A stretch of 64,000 nucleotides of DNA, taken from Butyricicoccus_A sp963588905 (GTDB lineage: Bacteria > Bacillota > Clostridia > Oscillospirales > Butyricicoccaceae). Positions within the stretch are counted from its first letter, which is position 1, and every line of letters begins with the position of its first letter. Made by a program: the position numbers and the translations under genes. The stretch is from NCBI GenBank assembly GCA_963588905.1, contig CAVAJF010000002.1, forward strand, positions 85,372 to 149,371. The letters run 5' to 3'. Below the pieces are notes generated by a model. The model saw only the letters and a list, made by a program, of their open reading frames with translations, did not search any database and was not told the origin of the DNA. Below, piece by piece: positions 42,730 through 51,254 of this stretch.

Positions 42730-42758
42730 AGTATAGGCGGACGCAACCGCAAAAGCAA
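42730..42758 (-). promoter_or_regulatory. promoter of the T-box-por operon
   Basis: Minus-strand TTGCTT, 17-base spacer, TATACT. Confidence 0.75.
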
Positions 42759-42932
42759 TGGAAATTGTGCACAAAAACACCAAAAATTTATTTTGCGGAT
42801 TATACGAAAGCGCAGGGTGCCCGCGCACGTGGAAATTTTTTGTTAAAATATCTTCATTGTCCGTTGACTTCATGGGAAATCTGCTACAATATAAAAGAAT
42901 AGTGAGAAACGCAGCAGGAAAGGAGTTTTCCC

Positions 42933-44240
42933 GTGAAAAAAGCCATGCAAAAATACATCGGTTGGGGCGCCACAATTATCATAACCGGCGCCGTGACGAT
43001 TGCGATATTCTTTTGTATTTTCAAATTTAACGGGCTGGCGGCCGGTATCGGCAAGCTGGTCAATATTCTCATGCCGATTATTATCGGTATCGGCATCGCC
43101 TATGTGCTGTCCTCGCCATATGATTGGCTGCGGCACAAATATATGCGCCTGCTGGCGCGCACCTTTCATTGGCGCGGCAGAAAAGCGGTGCGCTGTGCCG
43201 GTATTTTTGCCATGCTCACGACATTTCTCGGCGCGGCGGCGATTATTGGCGGACTGCTTGCCCTGATTATCCCGCAGCTGATTTCCAGCGTGGCGGGACT
43301 GGCGGCGACGCTGCCGAGCAATATGATGCACTTATCCCGTACCGTGCAGGACCTGGTCGTTCAGTACTATCCGAGCGGAGAGGAAACCGTCATGAACGCC
43401 TATGCGCAGGCGGTCAGCTACATCGAGGAGTTTGTTCAAAGCTCGTTTACACCGTCCGTCGATACATTGGGCTATGTTTCTGCCGGTGTTATGAACACCG
43501 TAACGGTATTTAAAAATATTTTTATCGGTATTATCGTTGCGATTTATCTGCTGGCGGGCAAAGAGAACTTTATCCGACAGATTATTCGCTGTATTTATGC
43601 GGTGCTCGGCAAAAAATGGGGCAATGTCATCGTGGAATACGGAAGATTCGCCAATCAGGCATTCACCGGCTTTATCACGGGCAAGCTGCTGGATTCGTTT
43701 ATTATCTTTCTGATTTCGGTGGTCATTCTCAATATCATGGATATGCCGTTTGCCATGCTGGTCAGCGTGATTATCGGCGTGACCAATATCATTCCGTTCT
43801 TTGGCCCGTTTATCGGCGCAATTCCTTCGTTTATTATCATCTTTATTGTATCGCCGGTACAATCGCTGTACTTTTTGGTTTTCGTCCTGCTGCTGCAGCA
43901 GTTTGACGGCAACATTCTCGGCCCGAAGATTCTGGGCAATTCTACGGGCTTGTCCAGCTTTTGGGTTCTATTTTCCATCCTGCTGTTCGGCGGTCTGTTC
44001 GGCTTTGTCGGTATGCTGATTGGCGTGCCGCTGTTCGCTGTCATCAAACATATCTTGGGTGACATCATTGCGCGCAGCTTGAAGCAGAAAAATCTGCCGG
44101 TAGAGGCAACCGACTATGCTTGGCTGGAATCCATTGATGAACAGGGACATCCGGTGCATTTGCCGGCGCGCACGGTGAAAGAGAAACAGAAGGTTCCGGA
44201 AAAATCCGAAGAGTCAGAGAACGAAACACAGGACGAGTAG
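42933..44240 (+). CDS. AI-2E family transporter
   Basis: A 435-residue membrane protein of the AI-2E/UPF0118 permease family, with about eight helices. The C-terminal half has the characteristic PFFGPFIGAIP and GNILGPKILGNSTGLSSFWV motifs. The final 45 residues are a charged cytoplasmic tail rich in Lys and Glu. Despite the name, members transport or exchange various solutes, and several act as sodium/proton antiporters. AAGGAG before the ATG. The acyltransferase gene follows after 11 bases. Confidence 0.9.
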   Translation: MKKAMQKYIGWGATIIITGAVTIAIFFCIFKFNGLAAGIGKLVNILMPIIIGIGIAYVLSSPYDWLRHKYMRLLARTFHWRGRKAVRCAGIFAMLTTFLGAAAIIGGLLALIIPQLISSVAGLAATLPSNMMHLSRTVQDLVVQYYPSGEETVMNAYAQAVSYIEEFVQSSFTPSVDTLGYVSAGVMNTVTVFKNIFIGIIVAIYLLAGKENFIRQIIRCIYAVLGKKWGNVIVEYGRFANQAFTGFITGKLLDSFIIFLISVVILNIMDMPFAMLVSVIIGVTNIIPFFGPFIGAIPSFIIIFIVSPVQSLYFLVFVLLLQQFDGNILGPKILGNSTGLSSFWVLFSILLFGGLFGFVGMLIGVPLFAVIKHILGDIIARSLKQKNLPVEATDYAWLESIDEQGHPVHLPARTVKEKQKVPEKSEESENETQDE

Positions 44241-44251
44241 GAGGAACCGGT

Positions 44252-45346
44252 TTGGCAAGGGGAAGAGATGCCGCGCTGGACAACCTGAAGGGGCTGCTCA
44301 TCATCAGTGTGGTATATGTACACATCTATGATATGCTGGGACAGAAAACGCCGCTGCTGTTCACGATCCGGACAATCGTGCTCGCTGTGCAGATGCCGTT
44401 GTTTCTGTTCCTGTGTGGATATTTTGGAAAACATGCGGAAAAACGCCGCGATGCCGCATGGGCGGAATATCTCATTCCGTTTTTGGTGTTTAATACGCTG
44501 TATTATCTCATGCGTGCGGGACAGGAGCCGGGGATGCAGTATGCGCTGTTTCGCCCGCTCAATATGTATTGGTTTTTGCTGACGCTGCTCATCATCCGCG
44601 TGCTGATGCCGGAGCTGCTGCGCATTCGCTGGCTGCTGCCGATTTCACTGGCGGCTGCACTGCTGGTCGGCGGAGATCCCTGCATTGGACGGGATTTGTC
44701 GCTGTCGCGGACGATTTGCTTTTTGCCGTTTTATCTGCTCGGCTATTACTGCACGCCGGAACAGATGCAGCGCATCCGCAAGATTCCGCTCCCGATTGCG
44801 TGGTTTGGCGCGGGTGTCGGTGCGTTTCTCGCGCTGTGGATGACGGATGTTTTGCCGACGAAAAAAGGCTCCAGCCATCCGTTTCAGCTCGTCAATTCGT
44901 ATGCGCGGCAGGGACTGACGCCGTGGGCGGGCATGGAGTTTCGACTCGCCATGTATCTTGCCGCGCCGCTGCTCGGCATTTTGCTGCTGCGCATTGTGTG
45001 TTCCAAACGCGGTCTGCTCACAAGCATCGGCAAGGGCAGCATGACGGTATATATGCTGCACGCCTTTCCGATGCTGTGGATTGTCGGACATTGGGAATTT
45101 GTCTGCAAAATCATCAATTGGTTTATGCCGGCCTTTGCACACATCAAATATCCGGGCAAGCTGGCGGGCGGCATCCCGCAGTTCATTGTCTTGGTGCTGT
45201 ATGCCTTTCTCGTTTCCTGGCTGCTCAGTGCACCGCCGATTGTGCGCACGTATGATCGCTTGATAGAGGAAATGAAGCTGTGGCTGTTTCGTTCGACAAA
45301 AAAACAGGAAAAAACACCAGAAACCAATCACGTGCAGGAAAATTGA
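44252..45346 (+). CDS. acyltransferase-3 family membrane protein
   Basis: A 364-residue integral-membrane acyltransferase of the fucose-4-O-acetylase/OatA type. The N-terminal motif ARGRDAALDNLKGLLIISVVY resembles the family start (R/H-x-D-x-L-K-G), and ten hydrophobic segments follow. The start codon is TTG at 44252, with AGGAGG 7 bases upstream and no better codon nearby. Probable role: O-acetylation of a surface glycan. Cotranscribed with the AI-2E gene. Confidence 0.85.
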   Translation: MARGRDAALDNLKGLLIISVVYVHIYDMLGQKTPLLFTIRTIVLAVQMPLFLFLCGYFGKHAEKRRDAAWAEYLIPFLVFNTLYYLMRAGQEPGMQYALFRPLNMYWFLLTLLIIRVLMPELLRIRWLLPISLAAALLVGGDPCIGRDLSLSRTICFLPFYLLGYYCTPEQMQRIRKIPLPIAWFGAGVGAFLALWMTDVLPTKKGSSHPFQLVNSYARQGLTPWAGMEFRLAMYLAAPLLGILLLRIVCSKRGLLTSIGKGSMTVYMLHAFPMLWIVGHWEFVCKIINWFMPAFAHIKYPGKLAGGIPQFIVLVLYAFLVSWLLSAPPIVRTYDRLIEEMKLWLFRSTKKQEKTPETNHVQEN

Positions 45347-45366
45347 GGGATTTCCTGCACGTTTCT
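45330..45366 (+). terminator. terminator overlapping the acyltransferase stop codon
   Basis: Stem ACGTGCAGGAAA/TTTCCTGCACGT with the TGA in the loop side, followed by TTCTT. Confidence 0.75.
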
Positions 45367-45390
45367 TATCGCCAAATTTGCTTAGGATGA

Positions 45391-45419
45391 TTGCATTATG
45401 GGGTATGTTTTGCTATACT
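45391..45419 (+). promoter_or_regulatory. promoter of gdpP
   Basis: TTGCAT, 17-base spacer, TATACT. Confidence 0.75.
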
Positions 45420-45492
45420 ACAGTATGTATTGGTGGCAGTACGCCATCATAGTTTTTCGTTCATCGAAAAACGGGAAGGGAGGCTGTGCATC

Positions 45493-47493
45493 TTGGATAA
45501 GCGATTGGCGAGAATTCTGGAGCCGGGCTTCGGCATGTATTTTGTGGTATTCTTGATATTCACTTGTGTGAGTGCTTTTTTCTCTCTGTTTTTGGCGTTG
45601 TTTGAGATGGCAGTTTGTGCCGGTCTGTATATTTATTATGTTGTGACCATGCGCCGCCGCAATCAGGAGATTTTACAATATTTGGAGAAAATATCCGGCG
45701 GAACAGATAACGAGACAAGACAGAATTTTATTGATATTCCCATGCCGATTACGGTTTGCATGATCGGAAACGGACAGATTATCTGGTGCAATGAGCAGTT
45801 TCATGCCGTGCACGACATGCACGACAGTCTGTTCGAGCAGACGCTGGAGGATATTATTCCGGGCTTTGATACCTCTTGGCTGACGGAGGACAAATCCGTC
45901 TATCCGTCCGAGGTCAAAATCGGTGAGAAGTACTATATGGTTATCGGCTCGCGCGTGCGTCCGATGGACGGCAGCACCAGTGTCTTGATGACGCTGTACT
46001 GGCTGGATTGTACCGAGCTGATTTCGCTCCGACAGAAATATGAGGAGACGCGGCCGGTTGTGGCGATTATCTCCATTGACAATTACGAGGAACTCGTCAA
46101 AAATGCCAATGATTCGGAAAAGTCAACGATGCTCGCATCCATTGACAACCGCATTGGCGAGTGGACAAAGGATATTCAAGGTGTTCTGCGGAAATTTGAC
46201 CGAGATAAGTATATTTTCGTGATGGAGGAGCGCAATTTGGCGCAAATCACGCAGGATAAGTTCTCTGTACTCGACGCGGTGCGCTCGATTGTCTCGCGCG
46301 AGGGCATCAATGCCACGCTGTCCATCGGCATTGGCAGAGACGGAAAGACCTTGCAGGAAAAGTATGAGTTTGCCCAGCTGGCGCTGGATATGGCGCTGAG
46401 CCGCGGCGGCGATCAGACGGTAATCAAAAACCGTTATGCCTTTGAGTTCTTTGGCGGCGTTGCCAAGGAAGTCGAAAAACGAACCAAGGTAAAATCCCGT
46501 GTCATGGCAAATGCGCTGGGTCAGCTCATGCGCGACTCGTCGCAGGTGTTTGTCATGGGACATCATCATTCGGATATTGACGCACTGGGTGCGGCCGTCG
46601 GCGTGGTCTGCGCCGCGCGCAGCAGAGGAAAGCAGGTTCACGTTGTCCTGCATCGCGCGCAGACGCTTGCGCTGCCGCTGCTCGAGCGCGTAGAGGCGAG
46701 CGGCGACTATGACGGCGTGTTTATCGAACCGGAGCAGGCGGAAGACCTGATTGACGGCAACAGCCTGATGGTTGTCGTCGATACCAACCGGCCGGATTTT
46801 GTCGATGCGCCGGAGCTGCTGCCTCGTTTCCGCAAGGTTGCCGTCATCGACCACCACAGACGCGCCGCAGATTATATCGAAAACTGCGCCGTCAATATGC
46901 ATGAACCGTCGGCATCTTCTGCCAGTGAGCTGGTGAGTGAGCTGCTGCAATATATGGTACCCAATCAGACGATCAGCCGCGTGGAGGCGGAGAGTCTGCT
47001 GGCGGGTATTTTTCTGGATACCAAGGGTTTCTCGATCAAAGCGGGTGTGCGCACCTTCGAGGCGGCGGCGTATCTGCGCCGTGCCGGTGCGGACATGATT
47101 GCCGTCAAGCGGCTGTTTCAGAATTCCTTTGAGGACTATATGCAGCGCGAGCGCGTCATTTCGTGCGCGGAAAATGCACCGGGCGGTATTGTTGTCGCAG
47201 TGGCGGACTTTCCGGTCACACGGCCGACAGCGGCGCAGGCGGCGGATGAGCTGCTCAATATCATTGGCGTGCGTGCCAGCATTGTGGCGTTTCCCAATGG
47301 AGATGACATTGTGGTGTCCGCGCGCTCGATGGGTGCGGTCAATGTCCAAGTGCTCACAGAGATGCTTGGCGGCGGCGGCAGCCTGACGGCGGCCGGTGCG
47401 CAGTTGAGAAATACCGATTGGCTCCGCGCCAAGGAACAGATCATGAAGGCAATCGAAGCCTACTTGGATCAAAACACACAAGACGACGAATAA
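45493..47493 (+). CDS. gdpP: cyclic-di-AMP phosphodiesterase GdpP
   Basis: A 666-residue c-di-AMP hydrolase with two N-terminal helices (about 15-55), a PAS-like sensor (80-170), a degenerate GGDEF domain (190-310) and the DHH/DHHA1 catalytic module, with motifs GHHHSDIDALGA, DTNRPDFVD, DHHRRA and DTKGFS. The start is TTG at 45493 (GGGAGG 10 bases upstream), which places the helices correctly at the N terminus; an upstream in-frame ATG lies in the promoter. Followed by rplI and dnaB, the usual Firmicutes order. Confidence 0.93.
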   Translation: MDKRLARILEPGFGMYFVVFLIFTCVSAFFSLFLALFEMAVCAGLYIYYVVTMRRRNQEILQYLEKISGGTDNETRQNFIDIPMPITVCMIGNGQIIWCNEQFHAVHDMHDSLFEQTLEDIIPGFDTSWLTEDKSVYPSEVKIGEKYYMVIGSRVRPMDGSTSVLMTLYWLDCTELISLRQKYEETRPVVAIISIDNYEELVKNANDSEKSTMLASIDNRIGEWTKDIQGVLRKFDRDKYIFVMEERNLAQITQDKFSVLDAVRSIVSREGINATLSIGIGRDGKTLQEKYEFAQLALDMALSRGGDQTVIKNRYAFEFFGGVAKEVEKRTKVKSRVMANALGQLMRDSSQVFVMGHHHSDIDALGAAVGVVCAARSRGKQVHVVLHRAQTLALPLLERVEASGDYDGVFIEPEQAEDLIDGNSLMVVVDTNRPDFVDAPELLPRFRKVAVIDHHRRAADYIENCAVNMHEPSASSASELVSELLQYMVPNQTISRVEAESLLAGIFLDTKGFSIKAGVRTFEAAAYLRRAGADMIAVKRLFQNSFEDYMQRERVISCAENAPGGIVVAVADFPVTRPTAAQAADELLNIIGVRASIVAFPNGDDIVVSARSMGAVNVQVLTEMLGGGGSLTAAGAQLRNTDWLRAKEQIMKAIEAYLDQNTQDDE

Positions 47494-47520
47494 CGATACC
47501 AACATTGGAGGTTTTTCATT

Positions 47521-47970
47521 ATGAAAGTTATTTTACAGCAGGACGTAAAGGGTCAGGGCAAAAAGGGTCAGCTCGTAGAAGTCTCTGAGGGATACGGCAG
47601 AAACTTCCTTCTGCCGCGCAAGCTGGCAGTTCTGGCAAACGCAGACAACATGAACCAGATGAAGCAGGCGGAGGAATCCAAGAAGCATCGTCAGGCTGTG
47701 GAGCGCGCAGAGGCTGAGGCAAATGCCAAGAAGTTTGAGTCCATTATGGTACATCTGACGGCAAAGGGCGGCACCAGCGGCCGTATCTTCGGTTCTGTCA
47801 CCAGCAAGGAAATTGCAACCCAGCTCAAGAAGGAGCACGGCATCGAGATCAGCAAGAACAAGATCGTAATGGACGAAGCCATCAAGAGCTTCGGCACCTA
47901 CGAGCTGAAGGTCAAGCTGTATCCGGAGGTTGTCGGCAAGCTGAAGGTTCAGGTCACTGAGGTAGAGTAA
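47521..47970 (+). CDS. rplI: 50S ribosomal protein L9
   Basis: A 149-residue protein with the N-terminal RNA-binding domain (MKVILQQDVKGQGKKGQLVE, GYGRNFLLPRKLA), the long connecting helix and the C-terminal domain (GRIFGSVTSKEIATQL). Full length. GGAGG before the ATG. A hairpin with a T tract after the stop partly separates it from dnaB. Confidence 0.98.
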   Translation: MKVILQQDVKGQGKKGQLVEVSEGYGRNFLLPRKLAVLANADNMNQMKQAEESKKHRQAVERAEAEANAKKFESIMVHLTAKGGTSGRIFGSVTSKEIATQLKKEHGIEISKNKIVMDEAIKSFGTYELKVKLYPEVVGKLKVQVTEVE

Positions 47971-47976
47971 ATACAT

Positions 47977-48007
47977 CCAGCCTCCCCTCGCGGGGAGGTG
48001 GATTTTT
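47977..48007 (+). terminator. hairpin between rplI and dnaB
   Basis: CCTCCCC-TCGC-GGGGAGG stem followed by TGGATTTTTC. It acts as an attenuator or partial terminator and resembles the core of the REP-like repeats in this genome. Confidence 0.75.
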
Positions 48008-48034
48008 CATCTTTCACGAAAGGAGCGAACAAGC

Positions 48035-49369
48035 ATGGCGATGGATGAACTGCTGTCGCGGCAGCTGCCGCAGGCGGTGGAAGCGGAACAAGCGGTCATT
48101 GGCTCTATGCTGATCGACCCATCGTGTATTCCGGAGGTCATTGAGCTGCTGCGACCGGAGGACTTCTATGCAGAGGAAAACCGCCGCATTTTTGAGACCA
48201 TTTTCTCGATGTTTACAGATTCCGTCCGCATTGACGCCGTGACGGTGCTCAATGAGCTGAAGATGAATGGCCTGTATGATGACGCGGGAGGCAGAGCGTA
48301 CCTGGCACAGCTCATGGATGTCACGCCGACGGCTGCCGGTGTGCGGGAGTATGCTCATATCATTCGAGATAAGAGTATGCTGCGCGAAGTCGCCGCAGCG
48401 GGCGCAGATATTCAGGCGATGGCATATGAAGGCGCCGGTGAGGCGAGCGACATCGCGGAAGCGGCAGAGCAAAAAATCTATGCCGTCCGGCATGGACGCG
48501 AAGTGCAGGGTCTGTCTCCGATTAAAAGCGTCATTATGGACGTATATAATCGACTGGATGAGCTGTCACAGAGCGAAAACGGCCTGCCAGGTCTGCCGAC
48601 CGGCTTCCACGATTTGGACAGACGGCTGACCGGCCTCAATAAATCCGACTTGATTTTGATTGCCGCCCGTCCGGGCATGGGCAAGACCGCCTTTGCCCTC
48701 AATGTCGCGCTGTATGCGGCAAAGCACACGGACAAAGATGTTGTGCTGTTTCAGCTCGAAATGAGCAAGGATCAGCTGGCATCCCGTCTGCTGTCGCAGG
48801 AGGCCGTCATTGATTCGCAAAAGCTCAAGACCGGCGATCTGGATCCGGAGGATTGGACGAAAATGGCGCGGGCTGCCAATGTGCTGGCAAAGACGCACAT
48901 TTATGTCGATGATAATCCGGCGATCACCGTGGCGGAAATCAAGGCAAAATGCCGCCGCTTGGGTGACAATCTCGGCCTGATTTGTATCGACTATTTGCAG
49001 CTGATGCAGTCGGGCAAGCGCAATGAGAGCCGCGTCAATGAAATCGGCGAAATCTCGCGTGCGATGAAGATTATGGCGAAGGAACTCAATGTTCCGGTTG
49101 TCTGCCTGTCGCAGCTGTCGCGTGCGGTGGAAAAGCGAGAGGACAAGCGGCCGATGCTGTCAGATTTGCGCGAATCCGGCGCGATTGAGCAGGATGCAGA
49201 CATTGTTCTGTTTATTTACCGCGATGATTACTATGATGATGAGAGCGAAGAGAAAAACAACGCCGAAGTCATCATTGCCAAAAACCGACACGGTGCGACC
49301 GGCTCTGTCTTTTTGCAGTGGATCGGTCAGTACACCACGTTTTATAATCAGGATCGAAGACACGAATGA
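48035..49369 (+). CDS. dnaB: replicative DNA helicase DnaB
   Basis: Hexameric replication-fork helicase, 444 residues. N-terminal domain (about 10-110), linker and C-terminal RecA-like motor with Walker A ARPGMGKTAFAL near residue 210 and Walker B LICIDYLQLM near 320. No intein. AAGGAG lies 9 bases before the ATG, and the stop overlaps the start of tilS. Confidence 0.98.
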   Translation: MAMDELLSRQLPQAVEAEQAVIGSMLIDPSCIPEVIELLRPEDFYAEENRRIFETIFSMFTDSVRIDAVTVLNELKMNGLYDDAGGRAYLAQLMDVTPTAAGVREYAHIIRDKSMLREVAAAGADIQAMAYEGAGEASDIAEAAEQKIYAVRHGREVQGLSPIKSVIMDVYNRLDELSQSENGLPGLPTGFHDLDRRLTGLNKSDLILIAARPGMGKTAFALNVALYAAKHTDKDVVLFQLEMSKDQLASRLLSQEAVIDSQKLKTGDLDPEDWTKMARAANVLAKTHIYVDDNPAITVAEIKAKCRRLGDNLGLICIDYLQLMQSGKRNESRVNEIGEISRAMKIMAKELNVPVVCLSQLSRAVEKREDKRPMLSDLRESGAIEQDADIVLFIYRDDYYDDESEEKNNAEVIIAKNRHGATGSVFLQWIGQYTTFYNQDRRHE

Positions 49370-50643
49370 AACAATTAGTACGTCATACGATCAAACAATA
49401 TCACATGCTGCCGGATGGCGCGCGCGTGCTGTGCGGACTTTCCGGCGGCGCAGATTCCGTCAGCTTGGTGCTGTGCTTGCAGGAGCTAGGCTATCAGGTC
49501 TGCGCCTGCCATCTCAATCATGGGATGCGCGGCGCACAGGCGGACGCAGACGAGGCATTTTGCCGCCGATTTTGCGAAGCGCATGACATTCCGTTCGTGT
49601 CCGAACGGTGTGACGTGTTTGCCGAAGCGGAAAGGCGAAAGCTGTCCGCAGAGACCGCGGCGCGGGAAATTCGCTATGATTTTTTCGCGCGGTGTGCCGA
49701 GCGGCTGCACGCACCGTATTTGGCGACAGCGCATACCGCGGATGATAACTTGGAGACCATGCTGTTTCATCTGATTCGCGGCACGGGCAGTGCCGGTCTG
49801 GCGGGGATTCCGCCGGTGCGCGGCAATATCGTCCGTCCGCTGATCGCCGTGGAACGGCGGCAAATTGAGCGGTTTTTAATTGAACGCGGGCAGAATTGGT
49901 GTACGGATGCGACCAATCTGGATGACAGCTGTACGAGAAATAAAATTCGGCATCATGTCATTCCGGCTTTGCGGGAGATTGAGCCAAATGCCGCGCGCCA
50001 TGGTCTGGAGGCAGCACAGCTTGTCCGGCAGGACAATGCCTATCTGGATGCACAGGCGCGGGAAACTGAACTGCCGCTGGCGCAGCTGCCCGATGCATTG
50101 CGGGCGCGGCGCGTGCGGGATATGCTGGAGCAGGCGGGCGTTCCGATGGGCGAAATTACACGCAGACATATCGGCGCGGTCTGTGCGCTGGCACAGAAAC
50201 CGCGCGGCACTGTCAGTTTGCCGGGACAATTTCGCGCGGTAAACAAGCGGGGAATGATAGCTATTGTGCCGGAGACACCGCACTGGGAGCCGGTACACAT
50301 CAAACCGAATCAAACGATAGAGTACGGCGCATATACCGTATCCGTCGTGAGAAAAATATCGGATATTCACAGTTCGTTCAAGTATTATCCGATTGCATAT
50401 GATACAATCAATATGTCCAACTTGACCGTGCGCACTTGGCAGGCATCGGATCGGATGCAGCTGCTCGGCGCACGCGGTATGCGGTCGCTCAAGCGGCTGT
50501 ATGCGGAGCGCGGCATTGAGCCGGATGAGCGAGATGGTTTGCCGATTCTGTGCAGCGGAGACAGCATTGTCGCGGCGGCAGAAATCGGAACCAATGCACA
50601 ATTTTGTGGTCAAAGCGGATTTTTTGCCGTTTGGAAAAGATAA
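49366..50643 (+). CDS. tilS: tRNA(Ile)-lysidine synthase TilS
   Basis: Converts C34 of tRNA-Ile(CAU) to lysidine, allowing AUA decoding. The 425-residue protein has the PP-loop motif SGGADSVSLVLCL (residues 25-37), the HLNHGMRG and AHTADDNLETML segments, and a C-terminal substrate domain. ATGA overlap with dnaB. Confidence 0.95.
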   Translation: MKQLVRHTIKQYHMLPDGARVLCGLSGGADSVSLVLCLQELGYQVCACHLNHGMRGAQADADEAFCRRFCEAHDIPFVSERCDVFAEAERRKLSAETAAREIRYDFFARCAERLHAPYLATAHTADDNLETMLFHLIRGTGSAGLAGIPPVRGNIVRPLIAVERRQIERFLIERGQNWCTDATNLDDSCTRNKIRHHVIPALREIEPNAARHGLEAAQLVRQDNAYLDAQARETELPLAQLPDALRARRVRDMLEQAGVPMGEITRRHIGAVCALAQKPRGTVSLPGQFRAVNKRGMIAIVPETPHWEPVHIKPNQTIEYGAYTVSVVRKISDIHSSFKYYPIAYDTINMSNLTVRTWQASDRMQLLGARGMRSLKRLYAERGIEPDERDGLPILCSGDSIVAAAEIGTNAQFCGQSGFFAVWKR

Positions 50644-50676
50644 AAAAAGCAGCAAAATAAAAAGGAGATAATGAGT

Positions 50677-51219
50677 ATGAAGCAGGACATCGAAAAGGTT
50701 CTTCTTTCCGAGGAAGAGATTGCAGCAAAGGTAAAGGAACTGGGCGCGCAGATCGCCAAGGATTATGCCGATAAGAATCCGCTGATTGTCAGCGTACTGC
50801 GTGGTTCGTTTGTCTTTATGGCAGATTTGGTTCGTGCCATTGATGTGCCGTGCACCGTCGATTTTATGTCGGTTTCCAGCTATGGCAGCGGCACGACGTC
50901 TTCCGGCGAAGTAAAGATCACCAAGGACTTTGACGTCAGCATTGAGGGTCGTCACCTGATTATCGTCGAGGATATTCTCGACAGCGGACGCACACTGAGC
51001 TATCTGATGAAGACACTGAAGGCACGTGGTGCGGCATCTATCGCCCTGTGCACCTTCTTGGATAAGCCGGAACGCCGCGTCGTACCGGTAGAGGTTGCCT
51101 ATAAGGGCTTCACAGTTCCGGATGCATTTATCGTCGGCTATGGTCTGGACTATGACCAGAGATACCGCAACCTGCCGTATGTCGGCGTTCTCAAGCCGTC
51201 GGTATATGAAGGAAAATAA
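50677..51219 (+). CDS. hpt: hypoxanthine phosphoribosyltransferase
   Basis: Purine salvage enzyme, 180 residues, with the PRPP-binding motif VEDILDSGRTLSYL near residue 98 and VSVLRGSFVFMADL at the N terminus. The ATG at 50677 has AAGGAG 9 bases upstream; the ATG at 50671 is too close to it. The tilS-hpt-ftsH order is the standard Firmicutes arrangement. Confidence 0.96.
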   Translation: MKQDIEKVLLSEEEIAAKVKELGAQIAKDYADKNPLIVSVLRGSFVFMADLVRAIDVPCTVDFMSVSSYGSGTTSSGEVKITKDFDVSIEGRHLIIVEDILDSGRTLSYLMKTLKARGAASIALCTFLDKPERRVVPVEVAYKGFTVPDAFIVGYGLDYDQRYRNLPYVGVLKPSVYEGK

Positions 51220-51254
51220 CATTTCCGTTTTACGGAAAGGAGTGACATATACGC

